A stretch of 64,000 nt of DNA from the NCBI GenBank assembly GCA_020636915.1, contig JACJWV010000002.1:310001-374000 (forward strand), read 5' to 3'. Positions 36,695 through 44,959 of this stretch are shown here, one piece after another. The translations under genes were made by a program, and so were the position numbers. The stretch is from Nocardioides sp. (GTDB lineage: Bacteria > Actinomycetota > Actinomycetes > Propionibacteriales > Nocardioidaceae). A model generated the notes under the pieces. The model saw only the letters and a list, made by a program, of their open reading frames with translations, was not told the DNA's origin and made no database searches. How positions within the stretch are numbered: position 1 is the first letter of the stretch; each line of letters starts with the position of its first letter.

Positions 36695-38254
36695 TCAGCG
36701 GATCCCGGTGCGCCGCATCATCCTCAGGCCGCCGAGCATGCCCTTGACGTACTTGTCGTAGTCCTGGCCGGGCCGCGCCCCCATCACCTGCTTCTTGAGC
36801 ACCGCGAGGTTCTGCACGTCGGTGTACTTCAGCAGCCCCTGGTCGCCGTGCCGGGCACCGACGCCGGACTGCTTCACCCCGCCCGACGGCGTGCCCTTGG
36901 AGGCGAACGCGGTCGCGAGGATGTCGTTGACGTTGACGTTGCCGGACTCGATGCGCCGACCCACCTGGCAGGCCGTGGCGAGGTCACCGCCCCACACCGA
37001 GGCGTTGAGCCCGTAGTCGGTGTCGTTGGCGAGCGCGACCGCCTCGTCGACGGTCCGGTAGCGGTGCAGCGCGACGACCGGGCCGAAGGTCTCGGTGACC
37101 CCGGCCAGCATGTCGGTCGTGACGCCCTCGAGGATGGTCGGCTCGAAGAACGCCGGCCCGAGGTCGGGCCGGGCCCTGCCCCCGGTCAGCACGGTGGCGC
37201 CCTTGGCCACGGCGTCCTCGACGTGCGACTTCACCCGCTCCAGGTGGTCCGGCGAGACGAGGGACCCCATGTCCGGGCCGAAGTCGTACGACGCGCCGAT
37301 CGTCAGCGCCTCGGTCGCGGCCACGAACCGGTCGCGGAACTCGTCGTACCGCGACTCCGGCAGGTACATCCGCTCGATGTGCATGCAGATCTGCCCGGTG
37401 TTGCCGAACGCGCCGAAGATCGCGCCCTGCACGACCTCGTCGAGGTCCGCGTCCTCGAGCACGATCATCGGGTTCTTGCCGCCGAGCTCGAGGCAGCAGC
37501 CGATCAGGTTGCGGCCGGCCCGCTCGCCGATCACCCGGCCGGTCGCGGTCGAGCCGGTGAACATCACGTAGTTGGCGTTGTCGATCAGCGTCGGGCCGAC
37601 GTCGGGTCCCTCGCCGCAGACGACCTGGAACAGGCCCTTCGGCAGGCCCGCCTCCTCGAGCATCTGCACGCCGTAGAGCGGTGACAGCGCGGTCTTGTTG
37701 TCCGGCTTCAGCACGATCGCGTTGCCGGCCATCAGCGCGGAGATCGAGTCGGAGATCCCGGTGGCGAACGGGAAGTTCCACGGCGCGATGATGCCGACGA
37801 CGCCCTTGGGCTGGCGGATCTCGGTCGAGGACGACACCAGCGGCACCGGCCCGCCACGCTTGACGGGCTTCAGCAGGTGCGGCGCCCGCTTGAGGTAGTG
37901 GCTCATCACCATCACCGGGTCGCAGGTCTCCTCGATCGCCATCCGCCGGTTCTTGCCGCTCTCGGCCTGGATCAGGTCGGTCGTGAGGTGGGCGTTGTCG
38001 AGGAAGAGCGCGTGCGCGCGCTTGAAGACGGCGAGCCGCTCCTTGAGCGGCCGCGCGGCCCACGCCGCCTGGGCCTCCCGGGCGGTCGCGAACGCCTGCT
38101 CGATGTCGGCCGGCGTCGACTGGGGCAGCTCGACGAGCAGCTCCCCGGTGTAGACCTCGGTGAGCTTCCAGGTCGCACCGTCGCTGCCGGGCACGCGGGC
38201 GACCAGGCCCGACAGGAAGGAGTCGGTCAGGGTCGCGGGTCGCTGGAGAGCCAT
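36695..38254 (-). CDS. NAD(P)-dependent aldehyde dehydrogenase (succinic-semialdehyde DH type)
   Basis: Aldehyde dehydrogenase of 519 aa. It has GIIAPWNFPFATGISDSISA, FTGSTATGRVIGERAG (cofactor), LELGGKNPMIVLEDAD with the general-base Glu, and FGNTGQICMHIERMYLPES with the nucleophile Cys. The overall sequence is closest to actinobacterial succinic-semialdehyde dehydrogenases (GabD2 type), but it could act on another aldehyde. The GMC oxidoreductase lies 17 bp upstream, so alcohol-to-aldehyde-to-acid oxidation by the pair is likely. Confidence 0.9.
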   Translation of the reverse strand: MALQRPATLTDSFLSGLVARVPGSDGATWKLTEVYTGELLVELPQSTPADIEQAFATAREAQAAWAARPLKERLAVFKRAHALFLDNAHLTTDLIQAESGKNRRMAIEETCDPVMVMSHYLKRAPHLLKPVKRGGPVPLVSSSTEIRQPKGVVGIIAPWNFPFATGISDSISALMAGNAIVLKPDNKTALSPLYGVQMLEEAGLPKGLFQVVCGEGPDVGPTLIDNANYVMFTGSTATGRVIGERAGRNLIGCCLELGGKNPMIVLEDADLDEVVQGAIFGAFGNTGQICMHIERMYLPESRYDEFRDRFVAATEALTIGASYDFGPDMGSLVSPDHLERVKSHVEDAVAKGATVLTGGRARPDLGPAFFEPTILEGVTTDMLAGVTETFGPVVALHRYRTVDEAVALANDTDYGLNASVWGGDLATACQVGRRIESGNVNVNDILATAFASKGTPSGGVKQSGVGARHGDQGLLKYTDVQNLAVLKKQVMGARPGQDYDKYVKGMLGGLRMMRRTGIR

Positions 38255-38271
38255 GGGTCAGTATCCCTTGG

Positions 38272-39924
38272 TCAGGTGTGGTGGCCGAGCACGAAGTCGG
38301 CGCCGCGCTCACCGATCATGATGGCGGGCGCGTTGGTGTTGCCGCCGGTGATCGACGGCATGACCGAGGCGTCGCAGACCCGCAGGCCCTCGACGCCACG
38401 GACCTTGAGGTCCGGCGTGACGACCGCGAGCTCGTCGACGCCCATCCGGCAGGTGCCGACGCCGTGGTAGACCGACGTCGCTCGGTTGAGGATCGCGTCC
38501 CGCAGCTCCTGCCCGCGCACCGCCGTACCGGGGTGGATCTCCTCCTTGACCGCGCCCCCGAACGCCGGGCTCGCGAGGATGTCGCGGGTCATCTCCGAGC
38601 CCTCCGCCAGCACCTCGAGGTCGGCCGGGTCGGCGAGGTAGGAGAAGTCGATCAGCGGCGCTGCCGTCGGGTCGGCCGACGCGAGCCGCAGCGTCCCGCG
38701 GCTGCGGGGGTAGATCAGGGTCGCGAGGACCGTGAGGGCGGTGCGCTTGTCGACGTCGTGGCGGATCGGCTCGTCCTGGTTGGGCGAGACGTAGGCCCAC
38801 GGCAGCAGGTGCAGCTGCAGGTCGGGGACGTCGGTGGCCTGCGAGGTCCGCACGAAGGCGACCGACTCGAAGACGGAGTTGGCGAGGAAGGTCCGGCCCG
38901 GGCGCAGCGCCTCCATCAGCACGCCCCGGGCGAAGTACGCCGGGGTCCCGCGCATCTTCGTCGACGTGACGTGGAAGGTCAGCGCGTGGAAGAGGTGGTC
39001 GTGGAGGTTGTCACCGACGGGCAGGTCGGCGAGGACGTCGATGCCGTGGTCGCGCAGGTGCTGGGCATGACCGATCCCCGACAACATCAGCAGCTGGGCC
39101 GAGCCGACGAAGCCGGCGGAGAGGATGACCTCCTTGCCGGCCCGGACCGTGCGCGTCCCGCCTCCCCTGCCGACGTCGGTGACCTCCACCCCGGTCGCCC
39201 GACCGCCCTCGACCACGACCCTGCGGGCGAGCACCTCGGTCTGCAGCTCGAGCGTCGGCACGTCGAGGTGGTGGAGGTAGCCGCGCGACGCCGAGTAGCG
39301 CAGGCCGTGCGCGGTGTTCTGCTGCATCCGGCTCACGCCCTCCTGCGAGGCCGCGTTGTAGTCGTCGACGACCGGCACGCCGAGCGCCTGCGAGGTGGCG
39401 TCGAGGAACTGCAGCGACCCCTCCTGCGGGAACCCGTTGCGGGTGACCTTGATCGGCCCGCCGGCACCGCGGTAGTCGTTCGCTCCGTCCTCGAAGTCCT
39501 CCATCCGCCGGTAGGCCGTGTTCACCTCGTCGGCCGACCAGCCCGTGCAGCCCTCGGCGGCCCAGGCGTCGTAGTTCGCGCGGTTGCCGCGGACGTAGAC
39601 CATGCCGTTGATCGAGCTCGAGCCGCCGACGACCTTGCCGCGCGGGACGGGCATCCTCCGGTCCAGCAGGTGCTTCTGGGGGGTCGAGTAGAGGCCCCAG
39701 TCGACGCGTGCCTTGAGCTTGGGCTCGGCGTGCATCGGGCCGATCATGCCGGGCTTCTTCACCAGGAACTGCTCGTCGGACTTCCCGGCCTCGAGCACGA
39801 TGACGCTCGCCCCCGACTGCGCCAGCCGGCCCGCGATCGCGGCTCCCGAGCTGCCCGAGCCGACCACCACGTAGTCGGCCTCGCTCGCGTACGGCTTCCT
39901 GCCCACGACACCCCTGCCTGACAT
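38272..39924 (-). CDS. GMC-family FAD oxidoreductase (choline dehydrogenase-like)
   Basis: Protein of 550 aa. The FAD-binding start is YVVVGSGSSGAAIAGRLAQS with VIVLEAGKSD, the first GMC signature is PRGKVVGGSSSINGMVYVRG, and the C-terminal catalytic region is YHGVGTCRMG and VCDASVMPSITGGNTNAPAI. The family oxidises alcohols such as choline, glycine betaine precursors or sterols. It precedes the aldehyde dehydrogenase in one operon. Its promoter, shared with pdxY, contains a KstR-like site, which raises the possibility of a sterol-related substrate. Confidence 0.92.
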   Translation of the reverse strand: MSGRGVVGRKPYASEADYVVVGSGSSGAAIAGRLAQSGASVIVLEAGKSDEQFLVKKPGMIGPMHAEPKLKARVDWGLYSTPQKHLLDRRMPVPRGKVVGGSSSINGMVYVRGNRANYDAWAAEGCTGWSADEVNTAYRRMEDFEDGANDYRGAGGPIKVTRNGFPQEGSLQFLDATSQALGVPVVDDYNAASQEGVSRMQQNTAHGLRYSASRGYLHHLDVPTLELQTEVLARRVVVEGGRATGVEVTDVGRGGGTRTVRAGKEVILSAGFVGSAQLLMLSGIGHAQHLRDHGIDVLADLPVGDNLHDHLFHALTFHVTSTKMRGTPAYFARGVLMEALRPGRTFLANSVFESVAFVRTSQATDVPDLQLHLLPWAYVSPNQDEPIRHDVDKRTALTVLATLIYPRSRGTLRLASADPTAAPLIDFSYLADPADLEVLAEGSEMTRDILASPAFGGAVKEEIHPGTAVRGQELRDAILNRATSVYHGVGTCRMGVDELAVVTPDLKVRGVEGLRVCDASVMPSITGGNTNAPAIMIGERGADFVLGHHT

Positions 39925-39947
39925 ACCGAGAGAATGTGACGTCCGAC

Positions 39948-39961
39948 TGTAACGTGTTCTA
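39948..39961. promoter_or_regulatory. KstR-like operator 1
   Basis: On the minus strand TAGAACACGTTACA fits TnnAACnnGTTnnA, the KstR consensus, at all fixed positions. It lies between the GMC gene (start 39924) and pdxY (start 39999). Confidence 0.5.
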
Positions 39962-39998
39962 GTTTCGTCGTACAGACCTCGTGGGGGAGGATCCGCAG

Positions 39999-40850
39999 GT
40001 GAAGATCCTGTCGATCCAGTCGTCGGTCGCCTACGGCCACGTCGGCAACTCCGCGGCCGTCTTCCCGCTGCAGCGGCTCGGGCACGAGGTCTGGCCGGTC
40101 CTCACCGTCCACTTCTCCAACCACACCGGGTACGGCGCCTGGCGCGGGCCGCTGCTCGACCCGGCGGACGTGCGCGACGTCATCGCCGGGATCGAGGACC
40201 GCGGGGTCCTCGGCGAGGCCGACGCGGTGCTGTCGGGCTACCAGGGCGACCCGGCCGTCGGCGGGGTCGTCCTCGACACGGTCGCGCGGGTCAAGGAGCT
40301 CAACCCCGCCGCCGTCTACTGCTGCGACCCGGTCATGGGCGACGTCGGCCGTGGCATGTTCGTGCGCCCGGGCATCCCGGAGTTCATGCGCGACACCGTC
40401 GTGCCGCAGGCCGACATCGTCACGCCCAACCACTTCGAGCTCGACTTCCTCGCCGGCCGGACGACGTCCACGCTGGCCGAGATCCTCGACGCCGCGGACT
40501 CCGTGCGCGAGCGCGGCCCACGGGACGTGCTCGTGACGAGCGTGGTCCACGGCGAGGTGCCCGAGGGCCGGCTCGACGTGCTCGCCGTGTCGGAGGAGGG
40601 CGCCTGGGCCGTCGAGACCCCGCTGCTGCCCATCACGCCCAACGGCTGTGGCGACGTCACCGCGGCGCTCTACCTCGCCCACCTGCGCACCACCGGCTCC
40701 GCCGCGACCGCGCTCGCCCGCACGACCGCCTCGGTCTTCGCGATCCTGGAGGCGACGATCGCGGCCGGCACCCGCGAGATCGCCCTGGTGGCGGCCCAGG
40801 ACGCGATCGCCGAGCCGCCGCCGACGTTCGAGGTCCGCCGGCTGAGGTGA
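39999..40850 (+). CDS. pdxY: Pyridoxal kinase
   Basis: Ribokinase-like kinase of 283 aa that phosphorylates pyridoxal. The start is VKILSIQSSVAYGHVGNSAA, the substrate loop is VHFSNHTGYGAWRG, YCCDPVMGDVGRGMFV and TPNHFELDFLAG are family blocks, and PNGCGDVTAALYLAHL carries the catalytic Asp. The GTG at 39999 has GGGGAGG upstream. It recycles vitamin B6 for the PLP enzymes and is divergent from the GMC oxidoreductase. Confidence 0.93.
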   Translation: MKILSIQSSVAYGHVGNSAAVFPLQRLGHEVWPVLTVHFSNHTGYGAWRGPLLDPADVRDVIAGIEDRGVLGEADAVLSGYQGDPAVGGVVLDTVARVKELNPAAVYCCDPVMGDVGRGMFVRPGIPEFMRDTVVPQADIVTPNHFELDFLAGRTTSTLAEILDAADSVRERGPRDVLVTSVVHGEVPEGRLDVLAVSEEGAWAVETPLLPITPNGCGDVTAALYLAHLRTTGSAATALARTTASVFAILEATIAAGTREIALVAAQDAIAEPPPTFEVRRLR

Positions 40851-40982
40851 CCCGTGCGCCCCGGCCGCGCCCCGTGCCGCGCCCCGTGCCGGGTCCCGGC
40901 CGGGAGCCCGGGCGCGGCGTGACCCGCGGCCCGGCGAGGACGGGACCTTGGGCTCCGGCGCCCGGCACCCGGCGCTCCTAGC

Positions 40983-41522
40983 GTGGCCGACGTGGCTCGC
41001 CTGCGTCGCGCCGTCGTCCCTGTCATCGCCCTGATCGTCCTGGCGGTCGCGCTCGGCGCCCGCGCCTGGTCAGGCGGCGGGGGATCGTCCGACACCCAGC
41101 CGCACGTCGCGGCCGACGTCGCCTTCGCCACGGGGATGGTGCGTCACCACGAGGCGACCCAGCAGATGGCCGCAACGGCCGGGGAGCACCGCCTCTCGGC
41201 GGCGGTCGGCCGGCTGGCCGGCCGGCTCCGGGCGGACCAGCAGGCGCAGATCGACCAGCTGCGCGGGTGGCTCGCCGGCTGGGGCGAGCCGATGCCCCTC
41301 CTGCTCACCGGAGAGGTCGCGGCCGGGCTCCCCGCGCGCGACGGGCCGGGCTTCGAACGGGCCTGGCTGCGGGCGATGATCGCGCACGACGAGCGGGCGG
41401 TCGAGATGGCGCGCACCGAGCTGGACCACGGCCGCTACCCGCCGACACTCGAGCTGGCCGGCTCGGTCGTCGACTCCGAGAGTGCCGAGATCGACCGGCT
41501 GCAGCGCTTGCTGGAGCGCTGA
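40983..41522 (+). CDS. DUF305 protein, membrane-anchored
   Basis: Protein of 179 aa with an N-terminal membrane anchor (about residues 10-27) and a DUF305 four-helix domain: FATGMVRHHEATQQMA and LRAMIAHDERAVEMARTEL, each holding the paired His or Glu typical of this ferritin-like fold. Relatives are linked to copper or other metals in the cell envelope, but no activity is proven. Either of two GTG codons (40983, 40992) can be the start. Confidence 0.85.
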   Translation: MADVARLRRAVVPVIALIVLAVALGARAWSGGGGSSDTQPHVAADVAFATGMVRHHEATQQMAATAGEHRLSAAVGRLAGRLRADQQAQIDQLRGWLAGWGEPMPLLLTGEVAAGLPARDGPGFERAWLRAMIAHDERAVEMARTELDHGRYPPTLELAGSVVDSESAEIDRLQRLLER

Positions 41523-41537
41523 GCGCCCGGGGTGGCG

Positions 41538-41562
41538 AGTTTCGTCGGGCGGCCGACAAAAC
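41538..41562. repeat. Palindrome of the TCGTCGGCCGGCCGACGA family
   Basis: AGTTTCGTCGG paired with CCGACAAAAC around a short centre, between the converging DUF305 and sulfotransferase genes. A larger cluster of the same palindrome lies at 62520-62605. Confidence 0.55.
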
Positions 41563-41579
41563 CCCCCGCGCGCCCGGAC

Positions 41580-42329
41580 TCAGACCGCGAGCCCGGTGAC
41601 CGCGTCCCAGAGCCGCCGGTCGGCGAGCTCGTCGACGAAGGCACGCAGCTCCGGCGACAGCGCGCGGTCCCGGCCGGCCACGTTGCCGACGTACTCGCGG
41701 TGGACGCGGTCGAACTCCGCCGCGACCTGCGGCTCCCACGCGAGGCCGAGGGCGTCGAGCACCGCCCGGAGGCTGCCGGCGTCGGGATCGCCGAAGAAGC
41801 GGGCGTACTCGACGACCGTGGCGAGGTCGGGGTGCTGACGCACCGCCCGGCGGATCCGCTTGAGGGACTGGTTCCAGCGCTCCACCGACGCGCGGGCGTC
41901 CGACCGCTCCGGCCAGTGCGTGTCGCCGGCGTCCTGCGCACGGCGGTCCCACGACGACGCGACCTGGTCGATGTCGCGGACGATGAAGACGAAGCGGGCT
42001 TCAGGCAACCGCTCGTGCACGCGGTCGAAGCGCACGGTGGTCATCTTGTCGCCGACGTAGGTCGCGGAGTCCCACTTGGCCTCGAGAGTGGCGTAGTCGA
42101 CGCCCCAGCGCGCGGCCTCCTCGGGGTCCTGGTTGGTCTCGCCGTCGGTGAAGTCGAAGAACCGCTCCTTCTCGAACAGCTCCGGCCCGAGCCGGTCGAT
42201 GCCGCCGCTGACCACGCGCTTGTAGCGCTCCATCCCGATCACGACCTCGGGGTGCGCGTTCATCACGTGCAGCAGCGCCGTCGTCCCCGAGCGCGCCAGG
42301 CCGGCGAGGAAGAGCAGTCGGTGGGACAC
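41580..42329 (-). CDS. Sulfotransferase-family protein
   Basis: PAPS-dependent sulfotransferase-like protein of 249 aa. The start LLFLAGLARSGTTALLHVM is the 5'-phosphosulfate loop, ARFVFIVRDIDQVASSW the 3'-phosphate-binding block. The acceptor is unknown. The GTG start lies 1 bp after the 3' end of the upstream tRNA-Thr gene on the same strand, so both may be in one transcript. Confidence 0.85.
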   Translation of the reverse strand: MSHRLLFLAGLARSGTTALLHVMNAHPEVVIGMERYKRVVSGGIDRLGPELFEKERFFDFTDGETNQDPEEAARWGVDYATLEAKWDSATYVGDKMTTVRFDRVHERLPEARFVFIVRDIDQVASSWDRRAQDAGDTHWPERSDARASVERWNQSLKRIRRAVRQHPDLATVVEYARFFGDPDAGSLRAVLDALGLAWEPQVAAEFDRVHREYVGNVAGRDRALSPELRAFVDELADRRLWDAVTGLAV

Positions 42330-42330
42330 G

Positions 42331-42403
42331 AGCCGCGTGACGGGATCGAACCGACGGCCTTCCGTTTACAAGACGGATGCTCTACCAGCTGAGCTAACGC
42401 GGC
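42331..42403 (-). tRNA. tRNA-Thr (anticodon TGT)
   Basis: Read on the minus strand: acceptor GCCGCGT pairs with ACGCGGC, the D arm contains TAGCTCAGCTGGTAGAGCA, the anticodon loop is CTTGTAA (anticodon TGT, for ACA codons) and the T arm contains GTTCGATCC. No CCA is encoded. Its 3' end is next to the sulfotransferase start. Confidence 0.96.
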
Positions 42404-42468
42404 GACGCCGCCGTCGCCGGCAGCGGCCACATGCTACGGGCCGCCGGCCCGTCCCCGACAATGGCCGC

Positions 42469-43134
42469 ATGGCACGGACCCGGCGAGCGCGCTGGCTGCT
42501 CGTCTGCGGCGTGCTGCTGGTCCTCGCGGGCGGCGCGGCCCTCGCGTACGTCGGGTGGGAGTACGTCGGCACCAACTGGGTCTCCGCGCGGCGGCACGCG
42601 GCGATCGTCGGCGACCTCGAGGACGGGTGGGCCGACGGGCAGGCGACCGTCCGGGTCGAGGCGGGCACCGCCACCGCGATCGTCCGGATCCCGCGGTTCG
42701 GCGCCGACTACGCCGTACCGGTCCTGGAGGGGACGTCGGACGACGTGCTCGCCGCCGGGTTCGGGCACGTCGACGGCACCGCGGACGCGGGCGCGGTCGG
42801 CAACTACGCGCTCGCGGCGCACCGGGTGACCCACGGCCAGCCGCTGCGCGACATGCCCGACCTCGAGGTCGGGGATCGCGTCGTCGTCGAGACCGAGCGG
42901 ACGACGTACACCTACGAGCTCGTGACCGCGGGCGACGCGCTGACCGTGCCGTTCACGGCCGACTGGGTGCTCGACCCGCTGCCGACGAACCCGGAGGAGG
43001 GGGGCGTCGAGCCGCCCCAGGACCCGGGCGGGCGGCTGCTGACGCTGACCACCTGCTCCGAGCTGTTCCACACCGACGACCGGCTGGTCGCGTTCGGTGA
43101 GCTGGTCAGCTCATCCCCCCGTCGTGGGCGATGA
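42469..43134 (+). CDS. Class E sortase
   Basis: Membrane transpeptidase of 221 aa that links proteins to the peptidoglycan. An N-terminal membrane anchor (about residues 8-28) is followed by the sortase barrel with the catalytic His in YALAAHRVTHG, the Cys in LTLTTCSELFHTDDR and the Arg in the same block. Class E sortases recognise LAXTG-type signals. No clear substrate with such a signal is seen nearby. The ATG at 42469 lies behind a tRNA on the other strand; the 3' end overlaps the SDR gene by 29 bp. Confidence 0.92.
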   Translation: MARTRRARWLLVCGVLLVLAGGAALAYVGWEYVGTNWVSARRHAAIVGDLEDGWADGQATVRVEAGTATAIVRIPRFGADYAVPVLEGTSDDVLAAGFGHVDGTADAGAVGNYALAAHRVTHGQPLRDMPDLEVGDRVVVETERTTYTYELVTAGDALTVPFTADWVLDPLPTNPEEGGVEPPQDPGGRLLTLTTCSELFHTDDRLVAFGELVSSSPRRGR

Positions 43135-43828
43135 CCGCGCCGGTCACCATCCGTGCGGCCGGCGACGCCAGCCAGACGATGGTCTCGCCGATCTCGGCGG
43201 GCTTGATGGCGCCGCCGGGCAGCATCATCATCAGCCGGTCCGCGACCCGGCTGTCGAGGTCGTCGGTGAGCTTGTGGAAGACCTGCTCGACGATCGGGGT
43301 GTCCACCGTGCCGGGGCAGATCGCGTTGACCCGGATGCCCTCGGGGGAGAGCTCGAGCGCGAGCGCCTTGGTCAGCTGGGTCAGGCCGCCCTTCGCAGCG
43401 GCGTAGGCCGTGGCGTAGGGCTGGGCGACGTTGCCGGCGACGGACGAGACGTTGACGATCGTGCCGCTGCAGGCGCGGATGTGCGGGAGCGCTGCCTGGA
43501 TGAGGAAGAACGGTCCCTTGAGGTCGACCGCGTGCACGCGGTCCCACTCCTCCTCGGTCACGGTCTCGATGCGTCCGAACTGGACGATGCCGGCGACGTT
43601 GGCCAGCATGTCGATGCGCCCGTGCACCGCGCACACCTCGATCGCGGACTCGACGGCGGCCGTGTCGCCGATGTTGCAGGGCACGTAGGTGACGCCGTCG
43701 GGGACGGTCGGGTTGATGTCGAGACCGAACACGGTGTCGCCGAGATCGCGGAACAGCTCCGCGGTGGCGTGGCCGATGCCGGACGCGGCTCCGGTGACGA
43801 CGACGACGCGGTTGCCTGGCTCGTTCAT
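43106..43828 (-). CDS. SDR-family oxidoreductase
   Basis: Classical short-chain dehydrogenase of 240 aa: VVVVTGAASGIGHATAELF, NVAGI, the catalytic Ser in TIVNVSSVAG and YAAAK (Tyr-Lys) in ATAYAAAKGGLTQL, and the C-terminal VAPGT-like segment ICPGTVDTPIVEQ. The family reduces or oxidises alcohols and ketones, often on steroid- or fatty-acid-like substrates. It is cotranscribed with the SnoaL-like gene, whose promoter has a KstR-like site. Confidence 0.92.
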   Translation of the reverse strand: MNEPGNRVVVVTGAASGIGHATAELFRDLGDTVFGLDINPTVPDGVTYVPCNIGDTAAVESAIEVCAVHGRIDMLANVAGIVQFGRIETVTEEEWDRVHAVDLKGPFFLIQAALPHIRACSGTIVNVSSVAGNVAQPYATAYAAAKGGLTQLTKALALELSPEGIRVNAICPGTVDTPIVEQVFHKLTDDLDSRVADRLMMMLPGGAIKPAEIGETIVWLASPAARMVTGAVIAHDGGMS

Positions 43829-43865
43829 GGACTGCCTCTCAGGTGGTGGTTCAGAGGGTGACGGT

Positions 43866-44324
43866 TCAGAGGGTGATGGTCAGGTGGTGGTCGAGGTGGC
43901 CGGACCGCCCGATGCCGAAGCGGCGCTCGACGAAGCGCCAGCCGCCGCCGGAGCCTGCGTAGTCCCCGGCGACGAAGGTGTCGACGTACGTGCCGGTGAT
44001 GATGGGCTGGAGCGGGACCTCGGCGGTCGCCTGGAAGACCAGGTACGTCGACGTCGCGGTCACCGAGCCGTCCGCGGCCGGCTCGTCGAACGCGGTGTTG
44101 GCGACGACGTGCTGCGTCCCCGGGGTGCCGTCGTCCTGCAGCTTCACCAGGCCGGCGTAGAGCCGCTCGACCTCCGCGGCCCCGGTCGCCAGCGTGGTGC
44201 CGTCCTCGGTGCGCAGCACCGCGTGCGCCATCAGTGCCCCGACCCCGGCGAAGTCCCCGGCGTCGATGAGCCGGCAATAGGTCGCGAGCAGTCCCCGGAT
44301 CCGGTCCCCGTCGGTCAGCTGCAC
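43866..44324 (-). CDS. SnoaL/NTF2-like protein
   Basis: Protein of 152 aa with a cone-shaped NTF2-like fold: IRGLLATYCRLIDAGDFAGV, GTQHVVANTAFDEPAADGSV and TGTYVDTFVAGDYAGSGGGW. Members are isomerases, hydratases or binding proteins for hydrophobic compounds such as steroids. The start is a GTG; the SDR gene follows after 37 bp. Their pairing suggests a small pathway for a hydrophobic substrate. Confidence 0.85.
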   Translation of the reverse strand: MQLTDGDRIRGLLATYCRLIDAGDFAGVGALMAHAVLRTEDGTTLATGAAEVERLYAGLVKLQDDGTPGTQHVVANTAFDEPAADGSVTATSTYLVFQATAEVPLQPIITGTYVDTFVAGDYAGSGGGWRFVERRFGIGRSGHLDHHLTITL

Positions 44325-44338
44325 GTCGCGGACGCTAC

Positions 44339-44352
44339 TAGAACAGGTTCTA
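44339..44352. promoter_or_regulatory. KstR-like operator 2
   Basis: TAGAACAGGTTCTA is a near-perfect palindrome and fits TnnAACnnGTTnnA. It lies 15 bp upstream of the SnoaL-like gene start. Confidence 0.6.
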
Positions 44353-44355
44353 TTC

Positions 44356-44422
44356 GGGATAGTCCCTGACGTTTCGGTCCCTCCGGGCCCGTGCTGACCA
44401 CGAAAACGTCAGGGACTATCCC
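44356..44422. repeat. Long hairpin repeat, family A, copy 2
   Basis: Perfect 19-bp arms (GGGATAGTCCCTGACGTTT and complement) with a 29-nt loop; shares its core with 10804-10862. Unlike that copy it lies in the divergent region between the SnoaL-like gene and soxR. Confidence 0.75.
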
Positions 44423-44443
44423 GCCGGAGGGGGCCACCGCGAA

Positions 44444-44461
44444 CTTGAACAGAGGTTGAAG
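44444..44461 (+). promoter_or_regulatory. SoxR-like operator/promoter dyad
   Basis: CTTGAAC, 4 bp, GTTGAAG: an imperfect dyad 19 bp before the soxR start, as expected for a MerR-family promoter. Confidence 0.4.
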
Positions 44462-44480
44462 TCCAGGCGAGGCTGGGGAC

Positions 44481-44939
44481 ATGAGCCTGCTGACCATCGG
44501 CCACCTCGCCGAGCGCGCCGGGGTCGCGCCGTCGGCGATCCGCTTCTACGAGGCCAAGGGCCTGGTGTCCTCGGTGCGGACCGCGGGCAACCAGCGTCGC
44601 TACGAGCAGTCCAGCCTGCGGCGGATCGCGTTCATCCGGACCGCGCAGCGGGTCGGCCTCAGCCTCGAGGAGATCGGCGCCGCGCTCGCCACGCTCCCCG
44701 ACGGCCGTACCCCGACCAAGGCCGACTGGCAACGGCTGAGCCGCGCCTGGCGACCCCGGCTGGACGAGCAGATCCGGCGGATCGAGGAGCTGCGCGACCG
44801 GCTGGACGGCTGCATCGGCTGCGGGTGCCTGAGCCTGCGGACCTGTGCGCTGAGCAACCCCGACGACGAGATGGCCGAGCTCGGTTCCGGGCCCGTCCTC
44901 CTCGAGGCCCGCAGCGATCCCCGCCCCATCGTCAGCTGA
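44481..44939 (+). CDS. soxR: Redox-sensitive MerR regulator SoxR
   Basis: MerR-family regulator of 152 aa: the winged helix start LLTIGHLAERAGVAPSAIRF, RRYEQSSLRRIAFIRTAQRV, a dimerisation coiled coil and the [2Fe-2S]-binding cluster CIGCGCLSLRTC (four Cys, about residues 117-128) that identify SoxR. It senses redox-cycling compounds. A dyad just upstream may be its own operator; which genes it controls here is not clear, although the divergent SnoaL/SDR pair is a candidate. Confidence 0.94.
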   Translation: MSLLTIGHLAERAGVAPSAIRFYEAKGLVSSVRTAGNQRRYEQSSLRRIAFIRTAQRVGLSLEEIGAALATLPDGRTPTKADWQRLSRAWRPRLDEQIRRIEELRDRLDGCIGCGCLSLRTCALSNPDDEMAELGSGPVLLEARSDPRPIVS

Positions 44940-44959
44940 GCCGTCGGCCGGAAGCCGGG

